Shown piece after piece: positions 35,801 to 43,799 of a stretch of DNA of 64,000 nt. The DNA comes from Lentzea pudingi (GTDB lineage: Bacteria; Actinomycetota; Actinomycetes; Mycobacteriales; Pseudonocardiaceae): NCBI RefSeq assembly GCF_014646255.1, contig NZ_BMNC01000017.1:84140-148139 (forward strand), in the 5' to 3' direction. Each line of letters begins with the position of its first letter. Positions within the stretch are counted from its first letter, which is position 1. A program made the position numbers and the translations under genes. The notes beneath the pieces are model-generated. The model was not told the DNA's origin and searched no databases. It saw nothing but the letters and a program-made list of their open reading frames with translations.

Positions 35801-38800
35801 GCACGGCGTACACGCCCGCGCTGGGCGGACCCGTCACCGAGGTGACCACCACCAACACACTCGGCTGGGTCACCAAGACCGCCGTGGAGCCCGCCTGGGG
35901 TTCGCCGGTGTCCACAACGGACCCCAACGACCAGAAGGCGTTCATCGAGTACGACGGACTCGGCCGCACGACAGCGGTGTGGAAGCCGGGCCAGGCGAAG
36001 GCGGGCAGGCTCGCCTACAAGAAGTTCTCCTACCTGCAGCGCACCGACCAGCCCTCGGTCGTCACGTCGAGTGTGATGGTCAACGGGCAGTACGTCGCGT
36101 CGCGCGAGCTGTACGACGGCCTGCTGAGGCCGCGTCAGGCGCAGAAACCGGACGCCTCGGGTACCGCGTCGAACACGGTGATCACCGACACCCACTACGA
36201 CTCGGCGGGGCGCGCCAAGAGGGCGAACAACCCCTACAACGCGGCCTTCACCCCGAACGACTCGCTGTTCGTCCCGACCGACACCATCCCGTCGGCGACC
36301 ACGACGCAGTACGACGGCGCCGGTCGTGAACTCGTCACCGTGCTGAAGAAGAACGTGCCCGTCGCCAGCCCCGGCGGTGACGAGCTGTTCCGCACGACCA
36401 CCTACTACGCGGGCGACCGCACGGACACCACGCCGCCCGCCGGCGGGGTCGTGACGTCGACGCTGCTCGACGCCCAGGGCCGCAAGTCGGAGCTGCGCCA
36501 GTACCACTCGGGCGTGGTCGCGGGCGCCGCGACGGGCTTCGACGCGACCAAGTACACCTACGACCGCAAGGGCCAGCTCACCGAGGTCGTGCACCCGTCG
36601 GGCAAGAAGTGGCAGTACTCCTACGACACGCGCGGCCGTCAGATCGCCGCGGTCGACCCGGACAAGGGCGCGTCGGAGTCGTCCTACGACGACGCGGACC
36701 AGCTCGTGTCCTCAAAGGACGCACGCGGCCACGTGCTCGTGAACACCTACGACGCGTTGGGCCGCAAGACGAGCACCCGCGACGACTCGGCCACCGGCAC
36801 CGCCCGTCTGGAGTGGTTCTACGACACGCTCTCCAGCGGCATCTCCGTCAAGGGTGCCCAGGTGAAGTCGGTGCGCCACGACGCACTCGGCGACTACGTC
36901 TCCGAACACAAGCGCATGCGGCCGCAGGACTTCCTGCCCACGTCCACGGACGTCACGATCCCGGCGGGGGAGACCGGTCTGGCCGGCACCTACAACTACG
37001 TCTACACCTACAACGACGACGACCAGCTCCAGAGCACGCGGGTGCCGGCGCTGGGCGAACTCAAGGTCGAGACGCTGGAGTACGAGTACGACGCGCTGGG
37101 CCAGCTCAAGAAGCAGAACTCCGGCTACAGCACCACGCCGATGGCCGGGTTCGTCCCCGTGACCGGCTACACGCCTCTCGGTGAGCTGGCGGCGTACGAG
37201 TTGCGCAGCGGCACCAGTGCCAACGCGGTCAACGTCGTGCGCAACTACGACCCGGCCACCCGCCGGCTCAACCAGATCAAGACCGCGAGGACGACCGGGC
37301 CGACCGATGTCGCGGACGTGTCGTACAGCCACGACTGGGCCGGGAACGTCACCAGGGTCTCGGACTCGGTCAGCTCGGACACGCAGTGCTTCCGCGCCGA
37401 CCACCTGCGCCGCCTGACCGAGGCCTGGACCCCGACGTCCGGCAACTGCGCCACCGACCCCACCGACACCGGCCTCGGCGGACCGTCGAAGTACTGGCAG
37501 ACCTACACCTACGACCTGGCTGGCGACCGCACGAAGCTGGTGGAGCACGCCACCAGCGACGGCACCCGCACCACCGACTACACGATGACGCCCGGCAAGC
37601 ACAGCGTCGCCAAGACGGTGACGAAGGACAACGCGGGCACCCGGCAGGCGACCTACACCTACGACGCCGCGGGCAACACCCTCACCCGCCCCTCACCGGG
37701 CGGCGCCACCCAGACGACGACGTGGGACCGCGAAGGCCGCCCCGCCACCACGACCGACGAGACGGGCCAGTCGTCGTACGTCTACGACGCCAACGGCAAC
37801 CGCCTGATCCGCCGGGACCCGGCAGGCCGCACCCTGTACCTGCCGGGCCAGGAACTGCGCTACACCACCCCGGCCAACACGAAGTCCGCCACGCGGTACT
37901 ACGCCCACGCGGGCCAGACCATCGCGATGCGCACGTCGACCGGCCTCACCTGGATGACCTCCGACCAGCACGGCACCGCGCAGAACACCATCAACGCGTC
38001 GAACCAGGCCGTCAGCACCCGCCGCACCACACCGTTCGGCGAGGTCCGCGGTAACACCGGAGTCTGGCCGGCGAAGCTGGACAAGGGCTTCGTGGGCGGA
38101 ACCCTGGACAACACCGGGCTCACGCACATCGGCGCCCGCGAGTACGACCCGAAGCTGGGCCGGTTCATCTCGGTCGACCCGATCATGGACCTCGCGGACC
38201 CACGCCAGTGGAACGCCTACGTCTACGCCAACAACAGCCCGATCAGCTTCAGCGACCCGACGGGCCTGTACTGCGACTCGTGCAACTTCTACGACGACAG
38301 GAAGAACCCGACCTCAGCTGCGGGCCACGAGGTCGGGTGTGGCTACTCGACCAACGGTCTGTGCGGGCCAACGGGAAGCGGCGTCTCCGAACAGGACCAC
38401 CGGCAAGAGCAACAGCAGCAGTACGAGTGGGCGTCCGGCACCGGTGACGGCTCGAACCAACCGATCATCTACGGCCACCGCCTCCCCACCGCCGAGGAGA
38501 TGAAACGAGGACCGATCTTCGGCGCACCGGTCATGATGGCCCCTGGTGAGACCTACGCACAGGCTGTCAAGCACTGGGCCACGTACCTCTGCCGCAGCAG
38601 CAACCCCGGCGCCGGATTCTGCGAATGGTCCTACACCGTCGGCAACAAGCCTGCGAACGGCTTGGACGCCGTGTTCGTCGTCATCGGCGCGGTCGGTTTG
38701 GCCGCGGGCGGCGCAGGCGGATCGGCAGCGAGAGGAGCCGCCGCCGCGTCGAAGGAGGCGAGTTGGCTCAGCAGAGCGGCCCAGACGGTGGGACGCGGCT

Positions 38801-39576
38801 GTAAAACCGGTAGCGGCAACAGCTTCACCGGTGACACACAGGTGTTGATGGCGGACGGCACGACCAAGCGCATCGACGAGGTCGAGCTGGGTGATCAGGT
38901 GCTCGCCACGGACCCGGTGACGGGCGAGTCCGGAGCCCGCGAGGTGGTCGCGACGATCATCGGCCAGGGTTACAAGGACCTCGTCGAGATCGAGATCGGT
39001 GACGACAGGATCGTCGCGACGGATCAGCACCCGTTCTGGCTGCTCGACGACGAGGAATGGGTCGACGCCAAGGACCTGCACGTGGGTTCGGCGCTCCGGA
39101 CGTCGGCGGGCACGCGGGTCGAGATCACCGCCGTCAGGAAGTGGACCGCGGTCGAACGCGTGCACAACCTGACCGTGGACGGCATTCACACCTACCACGT
39201 GCTGGCCGGTGCCCGTTCCGTTCTCGTGCACAACTCGGGTCCCTGTGACCCGGTGGTGGCGAACGGTGCTTCGTTGGAAGGGATTTCGCCGTCCGAGATG
39301 AGGAGGATCCAGAACGCCGCCAACAGTCGCGGTGTGAGCATCTCGGTGGTCGGCAGCAGGGTCAAGGGACCCAGGTCGGACGCCAACCCGAAGGGCTACG
39401 GGCCCGGATCGGACTGGGACTACGTGATCACCGGTGCCAATGCCCGTCTCAGGAGCAGAATCGCCAGCTCTCTCCCTCGCTTGGATGTAACGGCGGGAGT
39501 GGGCAGGCGGTCGGATATCTTCAAGGGGAAGCTCATCGAAGGCGAACCGAGCATCACCTTCCACCCACAGGGATGA
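32887..39576 (+). CDS. Secreted RHS-repeat polymorphic toxin with HINT pretoxin domain and C-terminal nucleotidyltransferase-like toxin
   Basis: The 2229-aa protein has a signal peptide (~10-33), a long YD/RHS-repeat shell (~250-1750) and the RHS core motif (YDPKLGRFISVDP, ~1758; ends SDPTGLY, ~1796). An Ala/Gly-rich hydrophobic stretch (~1920-1950) comes next. The HINT domain runs from Ser1979 (SFTGDTQVLMADG) through TDQHPFW to His2115-Asn2116-Ser2117. The last ~110 residues carry Gly2156-Ser2157-Arg2158, then Asp2176-Trp2177-Asp2178, the G-S...D-x-D arrangement of polymerase-beta-type nucleotidyltransferases. The family logic is that the shell encloses the toxin, HINT or RHS cleavage frees it, and the tip acts in a competitor cell. 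The small gene overlapping its stop is the likely immunity gene. Confidence 0.85.
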   Translation: MPTALPRRGLAVALVASLVTTVLSATPPTAVAAPYTPPAPAKERVIKGKTAGAAKNEDTRTGKAFTGSAPVWPKAAVAEVPLGASASKVIGTPLTVASADATATARAAKPKVRIETFDREKTRKAGVEGLLFKVSGGAAKVEVDYSSFRWAYGGDWASRLRLVELPECALSTPDKPECAAKPVASRNDTAKNKVTAAQASPAAATFMALTAGTSSGSGSYEATSLSPSATWSAGGNTGGFHWNYPLRVPPSLGGPAPSLTLAYSSASVDGRMAASNNQPSWIGEGFDLGGNFIERKYVGCAGDMADGARNTTETGDMCWRNENATLSMTGHGGELIKEAGDSNRWRLRNDDGTRVEFRTGADNGARNGEHWVVTTKDGTQHWFGRGAQSVLNVPVAGNHAGEPCAATLFKDSFCAQPWRWNLEYVVDTHNNTMTYSYDKETNKYGRNNSRTDVVEYDRASVLKQIDYGTRGDRTETAPMQVVLEPADRCLADCGTKDAAHWPDTPWDQECTGSPCNFSSPTFWGTKRLASVTTKTGGNAVEKWTLTHSFPDPGDGTRAGLWLDKISRVGLVGQQTTTPDVRFLGIQLSNRVDTHSDQLAAMKWWRLKTIFTESGGQIDVTYSDPDCVPGSRMPDQNALQDNKLRCYPVRWTPPGDPAPIWDYFHKYVVNSMTESDLTGGSVRVLTQYEYVGDPAWHYSDDDGFVKAEDKTWSVWRGYGAVKTRLGDPGEQTLTERRYFRGMHGDKMPSGTREVTLPAITVGAVAAVNDEDAFAGMMREEIIHNGPGGAEVSATVTGPWQSEPTASRTINDVTVHARYVQSASKHTRVALDSGRGFRTTTQVTDFDQTYGQATQTEDRGDDAATGDEKCVLIDYVRNTSAWVTDKVSRKRDYLVDCAKAKAETGLQDADIAGDLKTYYDGQGHGVAPTLGDPTRSETLKSYVGATAAYLTESSTERDVYGRVTKLTDPKGTLSTAYTPALGGPVTEVTTTNTLGWVTKTAVEPAWGSPVSTTDPNDQKAFIEYDGLGRTTAVWKPGQAKAGRLAYKKFSYLQRTDQPSVVTSSVMVNGQYVASRELYDGLLRPRQAQKPDASGTASNTVITDTHYDSAGRAKRANNPYNAAFTPNDSLFVPTDTIPSATTTQYDGAGRELVTVLKKNVPVASPGGDELFRTTTYYAGDRTDTTPPAGGVVTSTLLDAQGRKSELRQYHSGVVAGAATGFDATKYTYDRKGQLTEVVHPSGKKWQYSYDTRGRQIAAVDPDKGASESSYDDADQLVSSKDARGHVLVNTYDALGRKTSTRDDSATGTARLEWFYDTLSSGISVKGAQVKSVRHDALGDYVSEHKRMRPQDFLPTSTDVTIPAGETGLAGTYNYVYTYNDDDQLQSTRVPALGELKVETLEYEYDALGQLKKQNSGYSTTPMAGFVPVTGYTPLGELAAYELRSGTSANAVNVVRNYDPATRRLNQIKTARTTGPTDVADVSYSHDWAGNVTRVSDSVSSDTQCFRADHLRRLTEAWTPTSGNCATDPTDTGLGGPSKYWQTYTYDLAGDRTKLVEHATSDGTRTTDYTMTPGKHSVAKTVTKDNAGTRQATYTYDAAGNTLTRPSPGGATQTTTWDREGRPATTTDETGQSSYVYDANGNRLIRRDPAGRTLYLPGQELRYTTPANTKSATRYYAHAGQTIAMRTSTGLTWMTSDQHGTAQNTINASNQAVSTRRTTPFGEVRGNTGVWPAKLDKGFVGGTLDNTGLTHIGAREYDPKLGRFISVDPIMDLADPRQWNAYVYANNSPISFSDPTGLYCDSCNFYDDRKNPTSAAGHEVGCGYSTNGLCGPTGSGVSEQDHRQEQQQQYEWASGTGDGSNQPIIYGHRLPTAEEMKRGPIFGAPVMMAPGETYAQAVKHWATYLCRSSNPGAGFCEWSYTVGNKPANGLDAVFVVIGAVGLAAGGAGGSAARGAAAASKEASWLSRAAQTVGRGCKTGSGNSFTGDTQVLMADGTTKRIDEVELGDQVLATDPVTGESGAREVVATIIGQGYKDLVEIEIGDDRIVATDQHPFWLLDDEEWVDAKDLHVGSALRTSAGTRVEITAVRKWTAVERVHNLTVDGIHTYHVLAGARSVLVHNSGPCDPVVANGASLEGISPSEMRRIQNAANSRGVSISVVGSRVKGPRSDANPKGYGPGSDWDYVITGANARLRSRIASSLPRLDVTAGVGRRSDIFKGKLIEGEPSITFHPQG

Positions 39577-39857
39577 CAGTGGACAAATCGATTGAACCCG
39601 CCGAGGTGCTGGCGGTGGACGGTAACTTCGCCGTGGTTCAGCTGCCCGGCAGGAACTTTCCCGCCGCAGCGATCCAGGGGGATTCCCTGAGCGTGCTCCG
39701 AGACACGATCAAGGAGCTTTCCGAGTGCATCGCCGAAGGTGATCTCGACGAGGCCAAGTATCCGCTCGCGGAGATCGAGTCCGTCATTTCGGCGATGATG
39801 TCCACGTACGAGGACGCTTCTCGGGTACGCGGGTTCAAGCTGCCCTACGCCACCTGA
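39573..39857 (+). CDS. Likely immunity protein for the RHS toxin (DUF6959-like)
   Basis: This 94-aa protein starts inside the toxin stop codon (ATGA). It has an N-terminal beta-rich section (VLAVDGNFAVVQLPGRNFPA, then IQGDSL) and a helical C-terminal half. The GN-AV-LPGR-FP-IQGDSL pattern resembles the DUF6959 family as I remember it. There is no signal peptide, so it stays in the cytoplasm where it can neutralise toxin made by the cell or sent by kin. Size, position, coupling and lack of export all fit an immunity role; binding to the toxin is not shown. Confidence 0.75.
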   Translation: MTVDKSIEPAEVLAVDGNFAVVQLPGRNFPAAAIQGDSLSVLRDTIKELSECIAEGDLDEAKYPLAEIESVISAMMSTYEDASRVRGFKLPYAT

Positions 39858-40037
39858 TCGTGGTGAGAGGTCGGTTGTGATGTGGCGGGGGTGGTGCTCA
39901 TGGCGAGCGCTGCCCCGTCCGCGTCGGATACACGGACAGAACGTGCCGACCGCGACCACGATCATGGCGCGCTGCCCCGGTCATTCTTTGGGGTGATGAT
40001 CTTCGGTGGACGACCGTCCACACGGGATGATCATGGT

Positions 40038-40826
40038 GTGGCGCTGGGACCTGAGTCGGTGACGTGGCGGCTCGGCTGGTACACCCGGTTCGAGCTGGTG
40101 GTGCTGGGCCGCGCGGTGCTGATGCAGGTCGCGCACCCGGTCATCGCCGCTGCGGTGCGCGACGGCTATCGGGCTGATCCGTTCGCGCGGCTGACGGGGA
40201 CCATCACCTCGTCGCAGCTGCGGTTGTTCGGTGGTGAGCTGGCCGAGCGGGAGGCGGAACGGTTGTTGCGCGCCCACGCCCGGATTCCCGGCGCGGACGA
40301 GGAGTTGTTCCGGTGGGTGCACGCGACGAGTTTCGACTCGTTGCTCATGGCGTACCGGTTGCTGCGGGCCCGGATGCCCGCGATTCACGAGGAACGGCTG
40401 TACCGCGAGTGGCGGGAGACGGGGGAGACTCTCGGCATCAGGTCGATGCCGGGTGATCTCACCGCGTTGCGCGAGTACGTGGACGAGGTGGTCGCCACGC
40501 AGCTCGAGCCGACCGACGGGGTGGACGGGCTGTTGGAGGCGTTCGAGTTGCGGACCGGCAAGGCGCCGGGTTCCGAGCACGTGCCCAGTGCGTTGTGGCC
40601 GTTGGTGCGGCCCGTGGCGGCGCGGGTGCTGCCGGACTTCGCCGTCGGCACGTTGCCGGAGGCGTTGCGGGACAAGCTCGGTCTGGAGTGGACGGACGCG
40701 GACGGGCGCAGGCTGCGCCGGTGGATCCGGATGATCCGGGTGGTGTCCGCGATCGTCCCGGCGAGCCTGCTGCACTACCCGATGCCGTACCAGGCGATGC
40801 TCAGTGCGCGATCATCACGTGCTTGA
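40038..40826 (+). CDS. MpaB-like (DUF2236) oxygenase-family protein
   Basis: The ~262-aa product belongs to the DUF2236/MpaB family (WRLGWYTRFELVVLGRAVLMQVAHPVIAAAV near the N-terminus in sections, HATSFDSLLMAYR ~95, then a helical C-terminal part). I chose GTG 40038; in-frame starts up to 39882 would add a His/Arg-rich non-conserved leader. Some family members are haem-dependent oxygenases, such as latex-clearing protein or MpaB; the His of QVAHP is a conserved candidate ligand. Function is otherwise unknown. It converges on the aldehyde dehydrogenase gene with a 26-bp overlap. About 180 bp upstream holds no recognised element. Confidence 0.8.
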   Translation: MALGPESVTWRLGWYTRFELVVLGRAVLMQVAHPVIAAAVRDGYRADPFARLTGTITSSQLRLFGGELAEREAERLLRAHARIPGADEELFRWVHATSFDSLLMAYRLLRARMPAIHEERLYREWRETGETLGIRSMPGDLTALREYVDEVVATQLEPTDGVDGLLEAFELRTGKAPGSEHVPSALWPLVRPVAARVLPDFAVGTLPEALRDKLGLEWTDADGRRLRRWIRMIRVVSAIVPASLLHYPMPYQAMLSARSSRA

Positions 40827-42189
40827 CGCGCGTGTAGTCCTCCAGGCCGTGCATCGACAGGTCCTTGCCGTAGCCCGAGGCGCCGAAACCGCCGTGTGGC
40901 ATCTCGGCTGCGACGAGGCCGTGCGTGTTCACCCAGACGATGCCGAAGTCGAGGCGTGCGGTCAGTGAGGCCACACGGCTGGTGTCACGGGTCCAGATCG
41001 ACGACGCCAGGCCCTGGGGGACGCCGTTGGCCAGAGCGATCGCCTCGTCGTCGGAACCGAACCGCTGCACGGTGATCAGCGGGGCGAACGCCTCCTCCTG
41101 CACCAGTTCGTCGTTCTGGGAGAGGCCGGAGACGACCGTCGGCTCCAGGAAGAAGCCCGCGGAGCCGTGCCGCTTCCCTCCACAGTGGACGAGACCGGGC
41201 GAGCGGGACAGCAGGCCGAGCACGCGGTCGAGTTGGGCCTGGCTGTTCAGCGGCCCGAAGTCCACACCGGGAACAGCAGCCGAAGCCGCTTTCACAAGAG
41301 CCGCCACGAACTCGTCGTGCACGGCGGAGTGCACGAGAACACGAGAAGCGGCGGTGCAGTCCTGGCCCGCGTTGTAGAACGCGGCACCGACGATGCCCTC
41401 CGCCGCGGCGGTGACGTCCACGTCGTCGAACACCAGGACCGGCGCGTTGCCGCCGAGTTCGAGGTGCGTGCGCTTCACGGTCGCGGCGGCGCTGCGGGCC
41501 ACCTCGACGCCGGCGCGGGTGGAGCCGGTCAGCGACACCATGGCGGGCACGGGGTGCTCGACCAGCAGCCGGCCGGTGTCGCGGTCGCCGAGCACGACGT
41601 TGAACACGCCCGGCGGCAGCACGGAGGAGGCCAGCGTCGCGAGCAGCACCGTGGACGACGGCGTGGTGTCGGCGGGCTTGAGCACCACGGTGTTGCCCGC
41701 GGCCAGTGCCGGCGCGATCTTCCACACGGCCATCATCAGCGGGTAGTTCCACGGCGTGATCTGCGCGATCACCCCGACGGCCTCACGCCGCTGGTACGAG
41801 GTGTGGCCCGGGACGTACTCACCCGCGGCGGCGGTGCCCAGCGCACGGGCGGCACCGGCGAAGAACCGGAGCTGGTCCGCGCACTGCGGGATCTCCTCGT
41901 CGAGCAGGACCGAGCGGATCTTGCCGGTCTCGCGCACCTCCGCGTCCGCGACCGCGCCCGCATTCGCTTCCAGCAGATCCGCGAGCTTCAGCAGTGCGTG
42001 CTGACGTTCGCCGGGCGTGGTGCGCGACCAGGCGGGGAACGCCTGGAAGGCCGCACGCACCGCCGCGTCGACCTCGGCGGACCGGGAGACGACCACGCGG
42101 CCGAACTCGGAACCGGTCGTGGGATCGACGAGCGGTGAGGTCTCTTCAGCCGGGACAGAAGTGCCGTTGACGAAGTTCGCGACGATCAC
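40801..42189 (-). CDS. Gamma-aminobutyraldehyde / guanidinobutyraldehyde dehydrogenase (PatD-like)
   Basis: The 462-aa NAD(P)-dependent aldehyde dehydrogenase resembles E. coli PatD closely along its length, including EIPQCADQLRFFAGAAR, ITPWNYPLMMAVWKIAPALA and the end GYGKDLSMHGLEDYTRVKH. Catalytic Glu (LELGG) and Cys (NAGQDCTAA) are present. It oxidises short amino- or guanidino-aldehydes to the acid. The GTG start overlaps the stop of the ThDP enzyme gene by four bases (GTGA). As the last gene of the operon it would make 4-aminobutyrate or 4-guanidinobutyrate from the aldehyde. Confidence 0.88.
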   Translation of the reverse strand: MIVANFVNGTSVPAEETSPLVDPTTGSEFGRVVVSRSAEVDAAVRAAFQAFPAWSRTTPGERQHALLKLADLLEANAGAVADAEVRETGKIRSVLLDEEIPQCADQLRFFAGAARALGTAAAGEYVPGHTSYQRREAVGVIAQITPWNYPLMMAVWKIAPALAAGNTVVLKPADTTPSSTVLLATLASSVLPPGVFNVVLGDRDTGRLLVEHPVPAMVSLTGSTRAGVEVARSAAATVKRTHLELGGNAPVLVFDDVDVTAAAEGIVGAAFYNAGQDCTAASRVLVHSAVHDEFVAALVKAASAAVPGVDFGPLNSQAQLDRVLGLLSRSPGLVHCGGKRHGSAGFFLEPTVVSGLSQNDELVQEEAFAPLITVQRFGSDDEAIALANGVPQGLASSIWTRDTSRVASLTARLDFGIVWVNTHGLVAAEMPHGGFGASGYGKDLSMHGLEDYTRVKHVMIAH

Positions 42190-43799
42190 GTGTGCTCCAG
42201 GTGCGTGGGGGCGAACATGCGCAGCACCGCGGGCAGCACGACCACGTGCGGGCCGTCCCCGGCGAACGCCTTGGCGAGGTCCTCGCGCAGCGACTCGGGC
42301 GTGCTGCGGGTGGCGGGCACCCCGAACGCGCCGGCGAGCGCCACGAAGTCCGGACGGGCGAGCTCGGTCCCGGTGGCCTGCCCGAACGCGTCGGTCATGT
42401 ACTCGCGCAGGATGCCGTAGCCGCCGTCGTCGACGATCAGCCACACGACCCGCGACCCGTGCTGCGCGGCCGTCGCGAGCTCCGAGATCCCGTACATCGC
42501 GCCGCCGTCCCCGGACACCGCGAGCACCGGCCCGTCGACCGCCGCAGCCACCCCGAGCGCGGCCGGGAAGCCGTAACCGAGCCCGCCGGAGCCCTGGGCG
42601 GTGAGCTGCGCGCCACCCCGCGGGTCCCACGCCGACCAGGCCCAGTAGGCGAGGATCGTCATGTCCCAGCACGTGGGTGTGCCGTCCGGCACCGCGGCCC
42701 GCAGCGCGTCGAGCACCTGCCACTCCAGGTCGAGCCCCTGACCCTGAAGCCGTTCCCGAACGCTCGCCAGCAGCCCCAGCACCCGTTCCTCCGCGACACC
42801 GTCCACAGCACGGGCGGCCACGCCGGAAGCCAAGGCACGCATCGCATGCCGGGCGTCGGCGTGGATGCCGAGCGCGGGGTAGTTGGACTCCAGCTTGCCG
42901 AGGTCGGCCTCGATCTGGACCACCGCGCCGCGCGGCCGGAACGTCCGGTAGTTGCTCGACAGCTCACCGAGCCCCGACCCGACGACGAGCAGCACGTCCG
43001 CGCCCGCGAGGAACTCCGTGGTGTGCCGGTCCTCCACCCACGACTGCGCGGAAAGCGGGTGGTCCCAGGGGAAAGAGCCTTTGCCGCCGAACGTCGTCAC
43101 GACCGGCGCCCGCAGCTTCTCCGCCAGCTCCAGCAGTTCACCCGGACACCCGAGCGCACCACCACCGGCGAGGATCACGGGACGCGAGGCGCCGTCGAGC
43201 AACCGCACGGCCTCCTCGACCAGTTCCGCTCGCGGGTGCAGCGCACGCGGCGACCACGACACCGACGTCACGGGCGGCACGGTGGCCGCGGCGAGCAGCA
43301 CGTCCTGCGGGATCTCGAGCCACACCGGCCCGAACGGCGCGGTCAGCGCGATCTCCCACGCCTCGGCCAGCGCCGACGGGATCTGCGACACCTGCCGGAC
43401 CACCCGCGCGTGCTTCACGACGTCGCGGAACGACGCCAGCTGGTCGGTCAGCTCGTGCAGGTACCCGCCCCGCACGCCACCCAGTCCGGCGGACGGGATC
43501 TGCGACGAGATGCCCAGCACCGGCACCGACGCGGCGGCCGACTCCTGCAGCCCGGCGAGGGTCTGCAGCGCGCCGGGCCCGGTCGAGACGAGCAACGGCG
43601 TCACCGAACCGGTGGTCCGCGCGTGCCCGTCGGCGGCGAACGCGGCGTTGACCTCGGTCCGCGAGCCGACGTACCGCAGGTCCGACCGCCGCAGCGCGTC
43701 GAAGAGCCCGAGCGCGTGCTGGCCGGGGATGCCGAAGACGGTGCTCGCGCCGAGCGCCTCCAGCGTCTCGACCACGACATCGCCACCGTTGCGCGTCAC
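42186..43799 (-). CDS. Thiamine-diphosphate-dependent enzyme (acetolactate-synthase-like) of the guanidino operon
   Basis: The 537-aa protein has the three ThDP domains. The catalytic glutamate is at Glu49 (SRTEVNAAFAADGHAR) and the cofactor motif begins with GDGGAMYG (~430). The motif's usual second ligand region NDGGYG reads DDGGYG (~455), an Asn-to-Asp change at a Mg2+ ligand. The reaction is unknown. It might be a decarboxylase of a 2-keto acid such as 2-keto-5-guanidinovalerate, whose product would be 4-guanidinobutyraldehyde, a substrate for the PatD-like enzyme next door. That route is inference. Both ends are coupled by 4-bp overlaps. Clavam-type N2-(2-carboxyethyl)arginine synthases are related enzymes but lack this context. 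Confidence 0.85.
   Translation of the reverse strand: MTRNGGDVVVETLEALGASTVFGIPGQHALGLFDALRRSDLRYVGSRTEVNAAFAADGHARTTGSVTPLLVSTGPGALQTLAGLQESAAASVPVLGISSQIPSAGLGGVRGGYLHELTDQLASFRDVVKHARVVRQVSQIPSALAEAWEIALTAPFGPVWLEIPQDVLLAAATVPPVTSVSWSPRALHPRAELVEEAVRLLDGASRPVILAGGGALGCPGELLELAEKLRAPVVTTFGGKGSFPWDHPLSAQSWVEDRHTTEFLAGADVLLVVGSGLGELSSNYRTFRPRGAVVQIEADLGKLESNYPALGIHADARHAMRALASGVAARAVDGVAEERVLGLLASVRERLQGQGLDLEWQVLDALRAAVPDGTPTCWDMTILAYWAWSAWDPRGGAQLTAQGSGGLGYGFPAALGVAAAVDGPVLAVSGDGGAMYGISELATAAQHGSRVVWLIVDDGGYGILREYMTDAFGQATGTELARPDFVALAGAFGVPATRSTPESLREDLAKAFAGDGPHVVVLPAVLRMFAPTHLEHT

Noticed and set aside
33500..38200. RHS/YD repeats as a CRISPR-like or tandem DNA repeat
   Set aside because: The repeats are at protein level and diverged in DNA; no regular identical spacers are present. 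No CRISPR array was seen anywhere in the window.
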